Made by a program: the position numbers and the translations under genes. Shown piece after piece: positions 55,112 through 63,053 of a stretch of 64,000 bases of DNA (the first letter of the stretch is position 1; the number at the start of each line of letters is the position of its first letter). This DNA is from Pseudocitrobacter faecalis (lineage in GTDB: Bacteria; Pseudomonadota; Gammaproteobacteria; Enterobacterales; Enterobacteriaceae), in contig QNRL01000010.1 in NCBI GenBank assembly GCA_003315335.1, positions 1-64,000 of the forward strand. The letters run 5' to 3'. Below the pieces are notes generated by a model. It made no database searches and was not told the origin of the DNA. It saw only the letters and a list, made by a program, of their open reading frames with translations.

Positions 55112-55723
55112 TTACGAACTGATAATGATGGCCTGGTCAGTTTGAGGAAGTCGGTTTCCTCTGATGAATGCTGGATGGCTTAAACGAGCAGATGACATGG
55201 TCATCGCCAGAAATGTCTCTTCACGCGAACGCAGCAATTCCCCCCATGAATAGGTTTCCCATACGTCGTGGGAAAGATCGGATTCCTTTATGTACCTTGA
55301 CTGCATTGTTGGTTCAAAATCGACGGGAGCTAGACTGTCATAGGATGGATGTACACGGTACCCCAATTCTTCCTCCCTCTGATGGTATGCATGTGCCAAA
55401 AGGACATCATGGGAGACCAAGTCATAGTCTTTGTCCTGAACGAGCGTTTTTACGGTATGACTAATTTTTCCAAAGCCTTCAATTTCCCAGATTGTTATCA
55501 TTGTGAACTCAGTTAAAGTCCGTGGGCTTTTTACCAGAAAGCCATTTAATGCACGTCGCCCCTTCAACATGACAACGTGGTAGGACTTGTTGGGATAAGG
55601 TTTCATTGCCACCAGCGAATCAGCTTTAAGCTCAAGTGACAATTCAGGTACAGAAACTGACACGAGAGTACACTTGTTTTTCATATGGTGAAGAATACGG
55701 GGCACAAGATGCAGATACATCAT
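55112..55723 (-). CDS. Hypothetical protein, 203 aa
   Basis: The start ATG 55723 follows AAAGGAG; the longer frame begins 45 bp earlier without such a site. Soluble mixed protein. No motif recognised. C-terminus ends T-D-Q-A-I-I-I-S-S. Confidence 0.6.
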   Translation of the reverse strand: MMYLHLVPRILHHMKNKCTLVSVSVPELSLELKADSLVAMKPYPNKSYHVVMLKGRRALNGFLVKSPRTLTEFTMITIWEIEGFGKISHTVKTLVQDKDYDLVSHDVLLAHAYHQREEELGYRVHPSYDSLAPVDFEPTMQSRYIKESDLSHDVWETYSWGELLRSREETFLAMTMSSARLSHPAFIRGNRLPQTDQAIIISS

Positions 55724-55833
55724 TTTCTCCTTTGAAGGATATACCAGGCAGCTCCTCAGCAGCATCAAAATATTTAAATCACTCTTTAATTAGTAAACCA
55801 CTGCTGATTAACTTCTTTTATGTTTCACAGAAA

Positions 55834-56367
55834 TTATTCGTTTTGTTTCTGTTCGTTATACTGCTCAAACCAGAAGACGACCGGTTTTTCTACAATATGA
55901 AGCAACCCAAAACGTTCTGCGGTACGGAAATTCACGCTATATGCGCGAGCCCGTTCAACCTGTTTGGTAATTTCTTTTCTCATTCCTTCAACACTAAAAG
56001 CTCCTTTAAAAAGGTTGCAGGGGGCGCATGATGGAAATAAGTTTTCTATAGCATGCAGTTCAGGGTGCATAACCTTACCCGTACTTCGGGCAACATGAGT
56101 TACGCCGCTGCCGACAGGGGCTCTCACCAGTTCAAAGTCGCGTCGAACAGGCTCAACATGATCGGCATGCCACCCTTTTTCAGGAAGCTTGCAACCACAA
56201 TAGGCACAACGCCCCCCAAATTTCATTCGCAGCTCAGCTCGCTGTATTTTAGAGATCTTATTTTTAGGTTTTGAGAACCTACCATCAGGTGATTCAGCTT
56301 TGGATAACTTTGCTGAGGGCTCAGGTAATTCAACTAAATTCCCGTTGATATTTATCACCTTGACCAT
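55834..56367 (-). CDS. HNH endonuclease-like protein
   Basis: 177 residues from ATG 56367 (a GTG at 56400 would add 11). The C-A-Y-C pair, W-H-A-D-H-V-E-P and C-A-P-C-N-L-F-K-G form a zinc-bound HNH nuclease with the Asp-His of motif I and Asn of motif II. Such proteins often cut DNA in restriction or phage defence, or are homing-like. It stands between unknown genes; the target is not evident. Confidence 0.85.
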   Translation of the reverse strand: MVKVININGNLVELPEPSAKLSKAESPDGRFSKPKNKISKIQRAELRMKFGGRCAYCGCKLPEKGWHADHVEPVRRDFELVRAPVGSGVTHVARSTGKVMHPELHAIENLFPSCAPCNLFKGAFSVEGMRKEITKQVERARAYSVNFRTAERFGLLHIVEKPVVFWFEQYNEQKQNE

Positions 56368-56421
56368 ATCATTTTCCGCCTTTACTAAGCTCACGGGCAC
56401 AGGAACTGGCTTAAGTAACCG

Positions 56422-56616
56422 CTAAAGATAACAGCCACTGACTGCATCTACCCAGACCTTCTGTTTATACTCAATAGGCCACCCCTCTTTATCTGCCCGG
56501 ATGACGCAATCATTTACCGTGGTGCGTGACCGGATACGAACATCAAGCGGAAGCGAATCGTTATCCACACGAGCCTGTGCCTCATTTAAAATGCGTAAAA
56601 ACATCTCTTTGGTCAT
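56422..56616 (-). CDS. Small hypothetical protein, 64 aa
   Basis: Helical N-terminus then basic region (RIRSRTTVNDCVIRADKEGW). The ATG overlaps the stop of the upstream gene in ATGA, so they are translationally coupled. Function unknown. Confidence 0.55.
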   Translation of the reverse strand: MTKEMFLRILNEAQARVDNDSLPLDVRIRSRTTVNDCVIRADKEGWPIEYKQKVWVDAVSGCYL

Positions 56617-56924
56617 TCAGATACCCCCTCAACTTTGCGAATTTTGATCAGATGAGGGCGACTCAGTTTACAAAGTTGTTCTGTCGCTTCATCAATCGAA
56701 TTGAACCGATGAGCCTCTTCGATATTTAAAGTCCAGTATTTCGCTTTCCCTTCTCCCAGATCGGACTCAAAATAATTTCGCTTTACATCCATTTTTTTAG
56801 GCCTGCCATTTATCTTGACGACATTATGTCTGTCATCAAAAAGAAATTCGTCCCCCTCAAAAGTGATTAATACAAATGGCCCCTCAGGCTTGGAAGTCCG
56901 GGAACTTTCCATTTTCAAAGTCAT
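56613..56924 (-). CDS. Small hypothetical protein, 103 aa
   Basis: Mixed protein with F-L-F-D-D-R-H-N and L-C-K-L-S-R-P-H-L. It is coupled to the 64-residue gene. Function unknown. Confidence 0.55.
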   Translation of the reverse strand: MTLKMESSRTSKPEGPFVLITFEGDEFLFDDRHNVVKINGRPKKMDVKRNYFESDLGEGKAKYWTLNIEEAHRFNSIDEATEQLCKLSRPHLIKIRKVEGVSE

Positions 56925-56986
56925 ACTTCAGCCTCTCGATAGAACTCATGAAACGTCAAATTAAAATGGACTCACACCACACTGAT

Positions 56987-57226
56987 TCAGTATTCCTCCT
57001 GAACCCCATTAGGCTCTGTTGTGATTTCATATTTAATTCCGCCAGGTGCTCCCACAGCGTCCGCGACCGACTCACACAGCAGCGAGAGATCGTTGAGGGT
57101 CATTGGGTGTTCAATGTCCAGCGTGAAGAGTTTCCCGGCTTGCTTGGCGGCTGTCTTGTCAGCATGTTCGGCATTAAAAAGGTATACGGTGTGTTTTTCC
57201 TGAGCGGGTGTATTTTGATTTTGCAT
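56987..57226 (-). CDS. Small protein, paralogue group A member
   Basis: 79 residues. P-M-T-L-N-D-L-S-L-L-C-E-S-V-A-D-A-V-G-A-P-G-G-I-K-Y is shared with the product at 48480-48704, showing a recent or maintained duplication within the plasmid. A dispersed palindrome lies 133 bp upstream. Function unknown. Confidence 0.65.
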   Translation of the reverse strand: MQNQNTPAQEKHTVYLFNAEHADKTAAKQAGKLFTLDIEHPMTLNDLSLLCESVADAVGAPGGIKYEITTEPNGVQEEY

Positions 57227-57358
57227 TGATGATCCTTTTGTTTAGTTCCCCGATTCCGGGGGTGAGTGAATTAATTTAAATTTATATTCGTCTGGTTTAA
57301 TTAGAACGTTTCCACGCTATGCGTAAACAGGTAATGCAAGGGCTGTATCAACAGGATT

Positions 57359-57369
57359 AAAGTTACTTT
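57359..57369. repeat. Dispersed palindrome site 16, AAAGTTACTTT
   Basis: Perfect copy in the gap between the 57226 start and the large DndC-like gene. Confidence 0.85.
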
Positions 57370-57475
57370 TCTGGATGCAGCAACGCTTGGACATGATGTC
57401 CACATTACATCACGATCAAAGCTAAGTTTTTTTTGTATAACCCCTCCATTTTCGTGTGTTTCGCGTTTCAGACGC

Positions 57476-59860
57476 TTATACGACCTGCTTGACCATCCTC
57501 ATCAGAAGGCGGTTTAACAGTCCTTTCGCTGTCGGGCGATTGCTATCGACATAGTAAAAACCTGTTTTGGTCGTACCGTGAGCACTGCTCAGCACCCTCA
57601 GTTCCCAGATAACGTCACGGATAACGCCGCCATTTTCTGGCTTAAGGCATTCAGATAAATGGCGCATGAAACGAGCTCTTACGGCACGGTAATAGCGGAA
57701 CTCCTCTGGCTGGTTAGTATTTTCTTTCACCCGGAGTCGCTGGTTACACAGAGTTAGAACTGCATCCATCATTCCCGCCTTCAGCTTCGCCTGGATCGCA
57801 CCTTGTTGCTGTTCCCTCTCACCTTCGAGTAACGTTAAAATTCTTTCTCCGAGTGCCGTCTTGTTGTGTACGTGCAACTGAACACAGGCAGCTACGCATG
57901 CCCAGAATCTGAACTTTTTTATCTGTCCACGCAATTTCCGGGCTACAACCTGACGGTATGCAGAATCACTGAGTATTTTAAAACGCCGACTGGCAACCAG
58001 CTCTGGAAGCGACACTCTGTCGCCTATCCCCAGGCGGGAAAAGGTTTGTCCCCGTTGTGCGAGACGATGATAGACAGCGCCCTTGCCTTTTGAAATTCGG
58101 ACCGCGCCATAACGAAGAAGATACTGAGCAGCAGTCGTTGGAGTAAACTCACCGTCAGCGATGCGCTGGCGTAACCCGTCGTATTCATGCCAGATAATCC
58201 AGGACGCCGTATCTTCTTCAACAGTCAGCTCATCCTCTTCCTCGAATGCCACGACGACAGAACTGCTCTCTCCGGTCTTTAGGCTACGTGAAGCCCTGGG
58301 GTCAGCCTGCCCGTCAAAATAGGTCATCAGCGGCAACGTATCAGTCAGTCCATCATAAGCTGTACCGAACCGGCCTCCGGGCAGTTTCATCCAGAGTGGA
58401 GCTGGCATTGGTGTACGGGGCACAGGCTGCATGTCAGGCTCATCCTCAAGAAGGTCCAGATCGGCCTCTTCCCAGACCCTGCGATAGATCTCAATTGCCC
58501 GAAACGGGCGAGGGTTGAAACAGTGCAACGACCAGAGGAAATCAACGTGGATCACGTTTGCTTCCTGTACAAGCCGAAATTGTGGCTCAGCCATACGACG
58601 GTTATAAGCCGTATCGTCAACCTCGCCGGAAAGTAGCTTTCTGCGATGCTCTGCCGCACGTCTTGCTTCAACATAATCAAGGCTGCAACAGGCATGAAAA
58701 AGACGTTCAGTCAGGGACGAAGAAAAGATATTGGGTTGAAGACGCACATATCCGCCTTCGAACACTTTACGACCGATATAATCCCGCAGGCTCCAGTCGT
58801 ACTGGATCTTAGAAAGAAATCGCTGAAGACGACTCAGGCCAGCCTGATAACCGTATTTCTCCGGGTCAGTTCGAAGGAGCGTTTCCATTGAATGGTCAAC
58901 CCCTACTGCTGTGCAAAGCGAGCACCCATATCGAGCCCCACAAGCTGATGTTCGAGTGGGTTTCTCCGGCGACCAGATACACTCCCCGGTGGCGTCTTTA
59001 TAAAGCGTTGCCAGGCTGAAGTTATCCGGCATAAAGCTTGGTAAAGGGAAGCGTGATTCGGAACCACAGGCCATCAGAAAAGACCAGATGTCCTGAGTGC
59101 GCCACTCCTTTACCGGATAGAGTTCACCACCGTGCTCAGTCAGGGTTACTTTCCTCGCCTGCCCTCCCATTTTGAGGATATTTCCGGCCCTTCGGGCACT
59201 TTCATCATCCCTGGAGCCCAGCATCAGGCATACCCTGCTTCGAACGGATGCCGGGGCGTTTTTCAGGTAACGAGCTTTGGCCTGGCGCAGGGGCGCGATT
59301 TTGTAGTCGGTTGAGCACTGTCGGGTAGAAGAATTAGTCCAGGTCGGAAGTCCGCGCCCAGTCAGAATGCGGCCGACCCAGCTCTGCGTAAGAGACGGTC
59401 GGGCGACAAGGACTGTGACCGGTAGCTGGTGTTCAGCAATGAACATTCTGAGCTGGTTGAGAACCTGTGAAGCCTGATAGTGCATCTCAGGGTTTTCGAT
59501 CAGCGTATCGGACATCTGAATGAAATGATGTTCGCTGATATTTGTGCCGTTACGTACTGCCCTGATCAATGCCATCAGAAACAGGTGCAGAAGAGAATGG
59601 GAGTCTTTGCCGCCACTGTATCCCACGCACATTGTCCAGCCGTCCGTAATAGCCTGATAAATAGCAGATGTGGCTGACATGACCAGAGAAGAAAGACTCA
59701 CAGTCTCCTTTTCATCGGTATAGTTCAGATCGGCATCGGTTGTCAGGGTCTCCCAAACATCCGCCCATTTATCATGTTTCAAAATGGCAGCATTAGCCGC
59801 CTCAGGAAAAATAACTTCTGAGGATAATTCAAGGAATGAGTCGCTTTTTTCAATAAACAT
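57476..59860 (-). CDS. DndC-like PP-loop ATPase/PAPS reductase family protein
   Basis: 794 residues. The PP-loop is Y81-S-G-G-K-D-S87. C182 (QCSTDYK) and C307-x5-C313-x2-C316 match the spaced cysteines that hold a 4Fe-4S cluster in DndC, which activates the DNA backbone for sulphur insertion. The C-terminal ~400 residues go beyond DndC length and are of unknown role. No dndA, B, D or E lies nearby in the window. A methyltransferase gene stands 3.2 kb away on the same strand. So it is either a DNA-modifying system or an orphan of other function. Confidence 0.85.
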   Translation of the reverse strand: MFIEKSDSFLELSSEVIFPEAANAAILKHDKWADVWETLTTDADLNYTDEKETVSLSSLVMSATSAIYQAITDGWTMCVGYSGGKDSHSLLHLFLMALIRAVRNGTNISEHHFIQMSDTLIENPEMHYQASQVLNQLRMFIAEHQLPVTVLVARPSLTQSWVGRILTGRGLPTWTNSSTRQCSTDYKIAPLRQAKARYLKNAPASVRSRVCLMLGSRDDESARRAGNILKMGGQARKVTLTEHGGELYPVKEWRTQDIWSFLMACGSESRFPLPSFMPDNFSLATLYKDATGECIWSPEKPTRTSACGARYGCSLCTAVGVDHSMETLLRTDPEKYGYQAGLSRLQRFLSKIQYDWSLRDYIGRKVFEGGYVRLQPNIFSSSLTERLFHACCSLDYVEARRAAEHRRKLLSGEVDDTAYNRRMAEPQFRLVQEANVIHVDFLWSLHCFNPRPFRAIEIYRRVWEEADLDLLEDEPDMQPVPRTPMPAPLWMKLPGGRFGTAYDGLTDTLPLMTYFDGQADPRASRSLKTGESSSVVVAFEEEDELTVEEDTASWIIWHEYDGLRQRIADGEFTPTTAAQYLLRYGAVRISKGKGAVYHRLAQRGQTFSRLGIGDRVSLPELVASRRFKILSDSAYRQVVARKLRGQIKKFRFWACVAACVQLHVHNKTALGERILTLLEGEREQQQGAIQAKLKAGMMDAVLTLCNQRLRVKENTNQPEEFRYYRAVRARFMRHLSECLKPENGGVIRDVIWELRVLSSAHGTTKTGFYYVDSNRPTAKGLLNRLLMRMVKQVV

Positions 59861-60025
59861 ATATTTTCCTGAACCACGGTATATGCTGCATCACTGATAT
59901 TATTAGAACTTTAAAATAACTACAGCGCAACCATTTAGCGAAATTATATTAAATCAAAATCACGCGGATTTAATGTCAATATATATAAAAATAATCCATT
60001 GTAATTTAATCACCCGGCACAGCTA

Positions 60026-60475
60026 TTAGTTATAGGTTGGCGGCGTAATAAATGCCGTATTATTTGTTTTCAACTCAGACAGCGGAATAAAAGGAGTGTT
60101 AAGAGTCATGTCATCACCACAATGGCGTGGTAGAGCTGAAAGCTGAAATGAATCTTTCATCACCCTAATAACCGGGCATTCCGTACGTGCTGATGGCATT
60201 ACTTCCCGCAGCATCGCTTCCTGCTTTATGCTGTCGCTATGCTTATATTCATCCATGTCTTTTATTTCTTGAATTTCATCTTCACCACAAAATGACCAGT
60301 TAGCGTCATAGAAGTAAAACTCAGTTAAATGAAGATCGTTTTCTTTCACGTATGCCGCCAATTTGCGGATACGCTGTTCAAGCATTGTATCTATCCGTAA
60401 GGAAACACTCTGCGGAACGTCACTTGCAAATTCATTGATACAATCAACGGTAGAAACTATGAATTTATTGGTCAT
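60026..60475 (-). CDS. Hypothetical protein, paralogue group B
   Basis: 149 residues from ATG 60475 (TGGAG upstream); the longer frame begins at GTG/ATG 60538. The N-W-S-F-C-G-E-D stretch is followed by a M-D-E-Y region and A-M-L-R-E-V-M. The same plan, N-W-S-L-C-G-K-D...V-D-E-Y...E-M-L-R-Y-A, appears in the 61870-62196 product, so they share an ancestor. Function unknown. Confidence 0.6.
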   Translation of the reverse strand: MTNKFIVSTVDCINEFASDVPQSVSLRIDTMLEQRIRKLAAYVKENDLHLTEFYFYDANWSFCGEDEIQEIKDMDEYKHSDSIKQEAMLREVMPSARTECPVIRVMKDSFQLSALPRHCGDDMTLNTPFIPLSELKTNNTAFITPPTYN

Positions 60476-60525
60476 GGCAGGCTCCAGGCCACCGGGGAAA
60501 CCGGTGGCTACGGTAATTGGCAGGC

Positions 60526-61317
60526 TTAAGCGCCGCAAAGGGTGTCAAGGGAAGGGAGAAGCTTGCTCAGCTTGTCGTAATCGAGCGGAGACAGTTCTGT
60601 AACGAGTTCGACCGAAAGACTAGTGTTGTCTTCTTCACACAGAATATAGATTCCGTCTTCTGGCTCTTTTCCGGCACATGCCTTCAGTCGTTTGTTAACG
60701 ACCTCCTGGGCTGAATCCGCTACGTCGCAGCTCAGGACATAGCTTGCCACATAGCTGCTCTCACCGTGGTAATGCGTCACTTTACACAGAGCATACTGGA
60801 TACCGGCTTTGTGAGCCTCATTCATGAGACGAGAAAACTGACAGCCATCCTGGTAATAGTGGGTATCCTTTGTGACCAGAATAGTCATACCCCCAAATTC
60901 ATCTGTCCGGCTTTTACTGCATGTAAATGCAGCAGTAATTGTTACCATTTCCGAGAGGTCGAATACCGACAGCACGGCAGTTGTGAGGCAAATTGCATGG
61001 TCAAGATCAATGGTCTCTCCATGAAAAACTGCCAGCCCACTGCTGGTAACTTCTGTTGCGAACAACAGTTCATAATTGCAGTCTGGGCAGGATGGTTGCC
61101 CAAAGCTCGGCTCAGAAGGGTCATACTCAGGGTGGTTCTCGATAATACTGAGGATCAGCTTCTCAGTCAGAGAACAATCTGTCAGTGGCTTATCAAGCAA
61201 ACGCTCACCTTCTGCAATTTCTGCTTCGGTAACGAATGTGATTGCTTCTTGTGCCATTTTTGCCTGCTCCTGAGTGCAGGGAATAATAAACGACGCCTGA
61301 GTATAATTATCTGCCAC
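60526..61317 (-). CDS. Hypothetical protein with CxxC, 263 aa
   Basis: Starts at GTG 61317 behind AAGGAG. It has a C-P-D-C pair near residue 77 that could bind zinc, and many serine, acidic and Tyr residues. No fold recognised. It lies 50 bp upstream of the paralogue B gene, so likely one operon. Confidence 0.65.
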   Translation of the reverse strand: MADNYTQASFIIPCTQEQAKMAQEAITFVTEAEIAEGERLLDKPLTDCSLTEKLILSIIENHPEYDPSEPSFGQPSCPDCNYELLFATEVTSSGLAVFHGETIDLDHAICLTTAVLSVFDLSEMVTITAAFTCSKSRTDEFGGMTILVTKDTHYYQDGCQFSRLMNEAHKAGIQYALCKVTHYHGESSYVASYVLSCDVADSAQEVVNKRLKACAGKEPEDGIYILCEEDNTSLSVELVTELSPLDYDKLSKLLPSLDTLCGA

Positions 61318-61494
61318 AGTTGACTCCTTGATTATTTAATTAATGTATTTGATGAGAAGATCATAACAAATACACTAATACCAACTAATAACCTGAAGGC
61401 GTTTTTTTAGAAAAAATATTAAGAAGAAGAATATGAACACTACCTCATCTTAAATTAATATCATTCAGGATTAATATTCATTTTTGCAAATAAA

Positions 61495-61516
61495 AACCGC
61501 CAGACGGCGGCTTTTA
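61495..61516 (-). terminator. Stem-loop terminator
   Basis: GCCGCC and GGCGG arms with a 4-base loop and TTTTTATTT on the minus strand, just after the 61547-61804 gene. Confidence 0.7.
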
Positions 61517-61546
61517 TAAAGAGGGAAATATCATTGGAAGTTGAAA

Positions 61547-61804
61547 TTACTTCACGGCAGGCCGACAAATTACGCGACTGCTGTGAGCTGAAGCGAAACT
61601 TGTAGAGGAAACTATAATCACCTTTTCTAAGTCGTCGGCACTGTCAGCAATATGATGCCGGAAAGCCTCCTCTGCATCACCAGGGGAGTCGGCTTCGACC
61701 AGGTAGGCCTGATCATCATCATCAAACATAATGCGCCCGGAAATGAGATAAAGTCGGCTCAAATCTGGCGTTGCTGCGCTCGTGCTTCGTTCGTTCAGAT
61801 TCAT
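61547..61804 (-). CDS. Small hypothetical protein, 85 aa
   Basis: Acidic, with F-D-D-D-D-Q-A-Y-L-V-E-A-D-S and a C-terminal beta stretch (VIIVSSTSF). CGGAGAAA precedes the ATG. Function unknown. Confidence 0.55.
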   Translation of the reverse strand: MNLNERSTSAATPDLSRLYLISGRIMFDDDDQAYLVEADSPGDAEEAFRHHIADSADDLEKVIIVSSTSFASAHSSRVICRPAVK

Positions 61805-61869
61805 TTTTTCTCCGTCTGTTGCTCGTAAAAAGAATGACGCCGGTTTAAAAGGCGTCGCCAGGGTTCGGG

Positions 61870-62196
61870 CTAAAACGCAGGGTTGCCATCGAGGAAGCTC
61901 ATTGGCTGGCCAATAGCGGATGCCACCCTGAGAATTTCACCTGGTGTGGCATAACGCAGCATTTCAGAGCGTCCAAATTTCTGATACTCATCTACTGACA
62001 TCTTTCTCCACTCTGGGTGAGGATCTTTTCCGCACAGTGACCAGTTGCTTTCAGAGGAATCACGACGGAGAACGTACACATCAAGCGAGGCTGTAAGCCC
62101 ACTTCCATATCTCCGCTGCGCTACAATACGAACCTGAGAACCATCGTCGCGTTGCAACGTCTGGGTTAATTTCGTGATAGGATCCTGAGAATGCAT
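61870..62196 (-). CDS. Hypothetical protein, paralogue group B
   Basis: 108 residues, mixed. N-W-S-L-C-G-K-D and V-D-E-Y-Q-K-F-G-R-S-E-M-L-R match the 60026-60475 product in order and spacing. GAGGTAAATG precedes the ATG. A dispersed palindrome lies 208 bp upstream. Function unknown. Confidence 0.6.
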   Translation of the reverse strand: MHSQDPITKLTQTLQRDDGSQVRIVAQRRYGSGLTASLDVYVLRRDSSESNWSLCGKDPHPEWRKMSVDEYQKFGRSEMLRYATPGEILRVASAIGQPMSFLDGNPAF

Positions 62197-62403
62197 GCCA
62201 TTTACCTCGTTTTCAAAAGATTTACCGTAAGTAAATGATACCGAATCGAGAATTCTGGCTAATAGGTCAGAAGAAAAAATAATGAATATTTTTGAAGTGT
62301 AGGATAATGATTAGAATAAAATGGCCTGAATAAATCGCTAGCGGTTAAATCCGCTTATTTCAGAGAAGCTCTGATTTAGTAGTTAGGGAAAACGATGCGG
62401 TGA

Positions 62404-62414
62404 AAAGTAACTTT
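62404..62414. repeat. Dispersed palindrome site 17, AAAGTAACTTT
   Basis: Inside a perfect 13-bp AAAAGTAACTTTT (62403-62415), between two minus-strand genes. Confidence 0.85.
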
Positions 62415-62438
62415 TACACCGCAATTCAGAAAAAAGTT

Positions 62439-62759
62439 TCAATTAGTCACATTACGAATAACCCGGCTTACTTTCGCATGTGCGTTCCCCTGGATGTTAA
62501 AGTAAAGCCCCTCAGGCAGACTCGTCGCCCACTTAACTCCTCGCTCAGCCATACGCTTCGGTGTTTCCAGCCAACCACGAGGAATATTGCCCGTAACGTC
62601 ACCGATAACCCGTGAAATGCATGCTGCTACCCGGATGCCGCCGGGAATATCGCATTCGGATTCAACAATATGCATAACCTCAAATAAAGCACCATGCCGC
62701 TGGACATGATCGCCAATGTGCAACTCGATAGGAGAAACCATTTCTGTATCTGACTTCAT
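62439..62759 (-). CDS. Small hypothetical protein, 106 aa
   Basis: Small beta-rich basic protein (IELHIGDHVQRHGALFEVMHI). AGGTGGACAGAT precedes ATG 62759. Function unknown; a fold similar to 47049-47330 is possible. Confidence 0.55.
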   Translation of the reverse strand: MKSDTEMVSPIELHIGDHVQRHGALFEVMHIVESECDIPGGIRVAACISRVIGDVTGNIPRGWLETPKRMAERGVKWATSLPEGLYFNIQGNAHAKVSRVIRNVTN

Positions 62760-63053
62760 ATCTGTCCACCTTTAATTTAGAAACCGTCTAAATTACCAAT
62801 ATAGTTAATGTACCGGATGTTAATTCAACAAGTTCTGTATCACAACCATCAGTTTTTTTTGTTGGGTCTATATCGGAGAAACAAGTGAATATTGAATACA
62901 CTCGTTAATACAGACAACCGGAAATGAATGGCACCCTAATTATCTCTGCGGCGTATGCTAAGCCGTTAATATTGTCATTTTATGGTAGAAACAATGCAAA
63001 ATGAATAAACCGCTTGTCGCTTCAAACCACTTTATCAAAACCGTTAACTTGCA
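62760..63053. other. AT-rich gap, no gene seen
   Basis: About 290 bp between the 62439-62759 gene and the methyltransferase, AT-rich, without an ORF that looks real. It holds the promoter of the 106-residue gene and the end of the methyltransferase. Confidence 0.4.

Noticed and set aside
59144..59154. GGGTTACTTTC within the DndC-like gene
   Set aside because: Left half does not match; explained by coding sequence.
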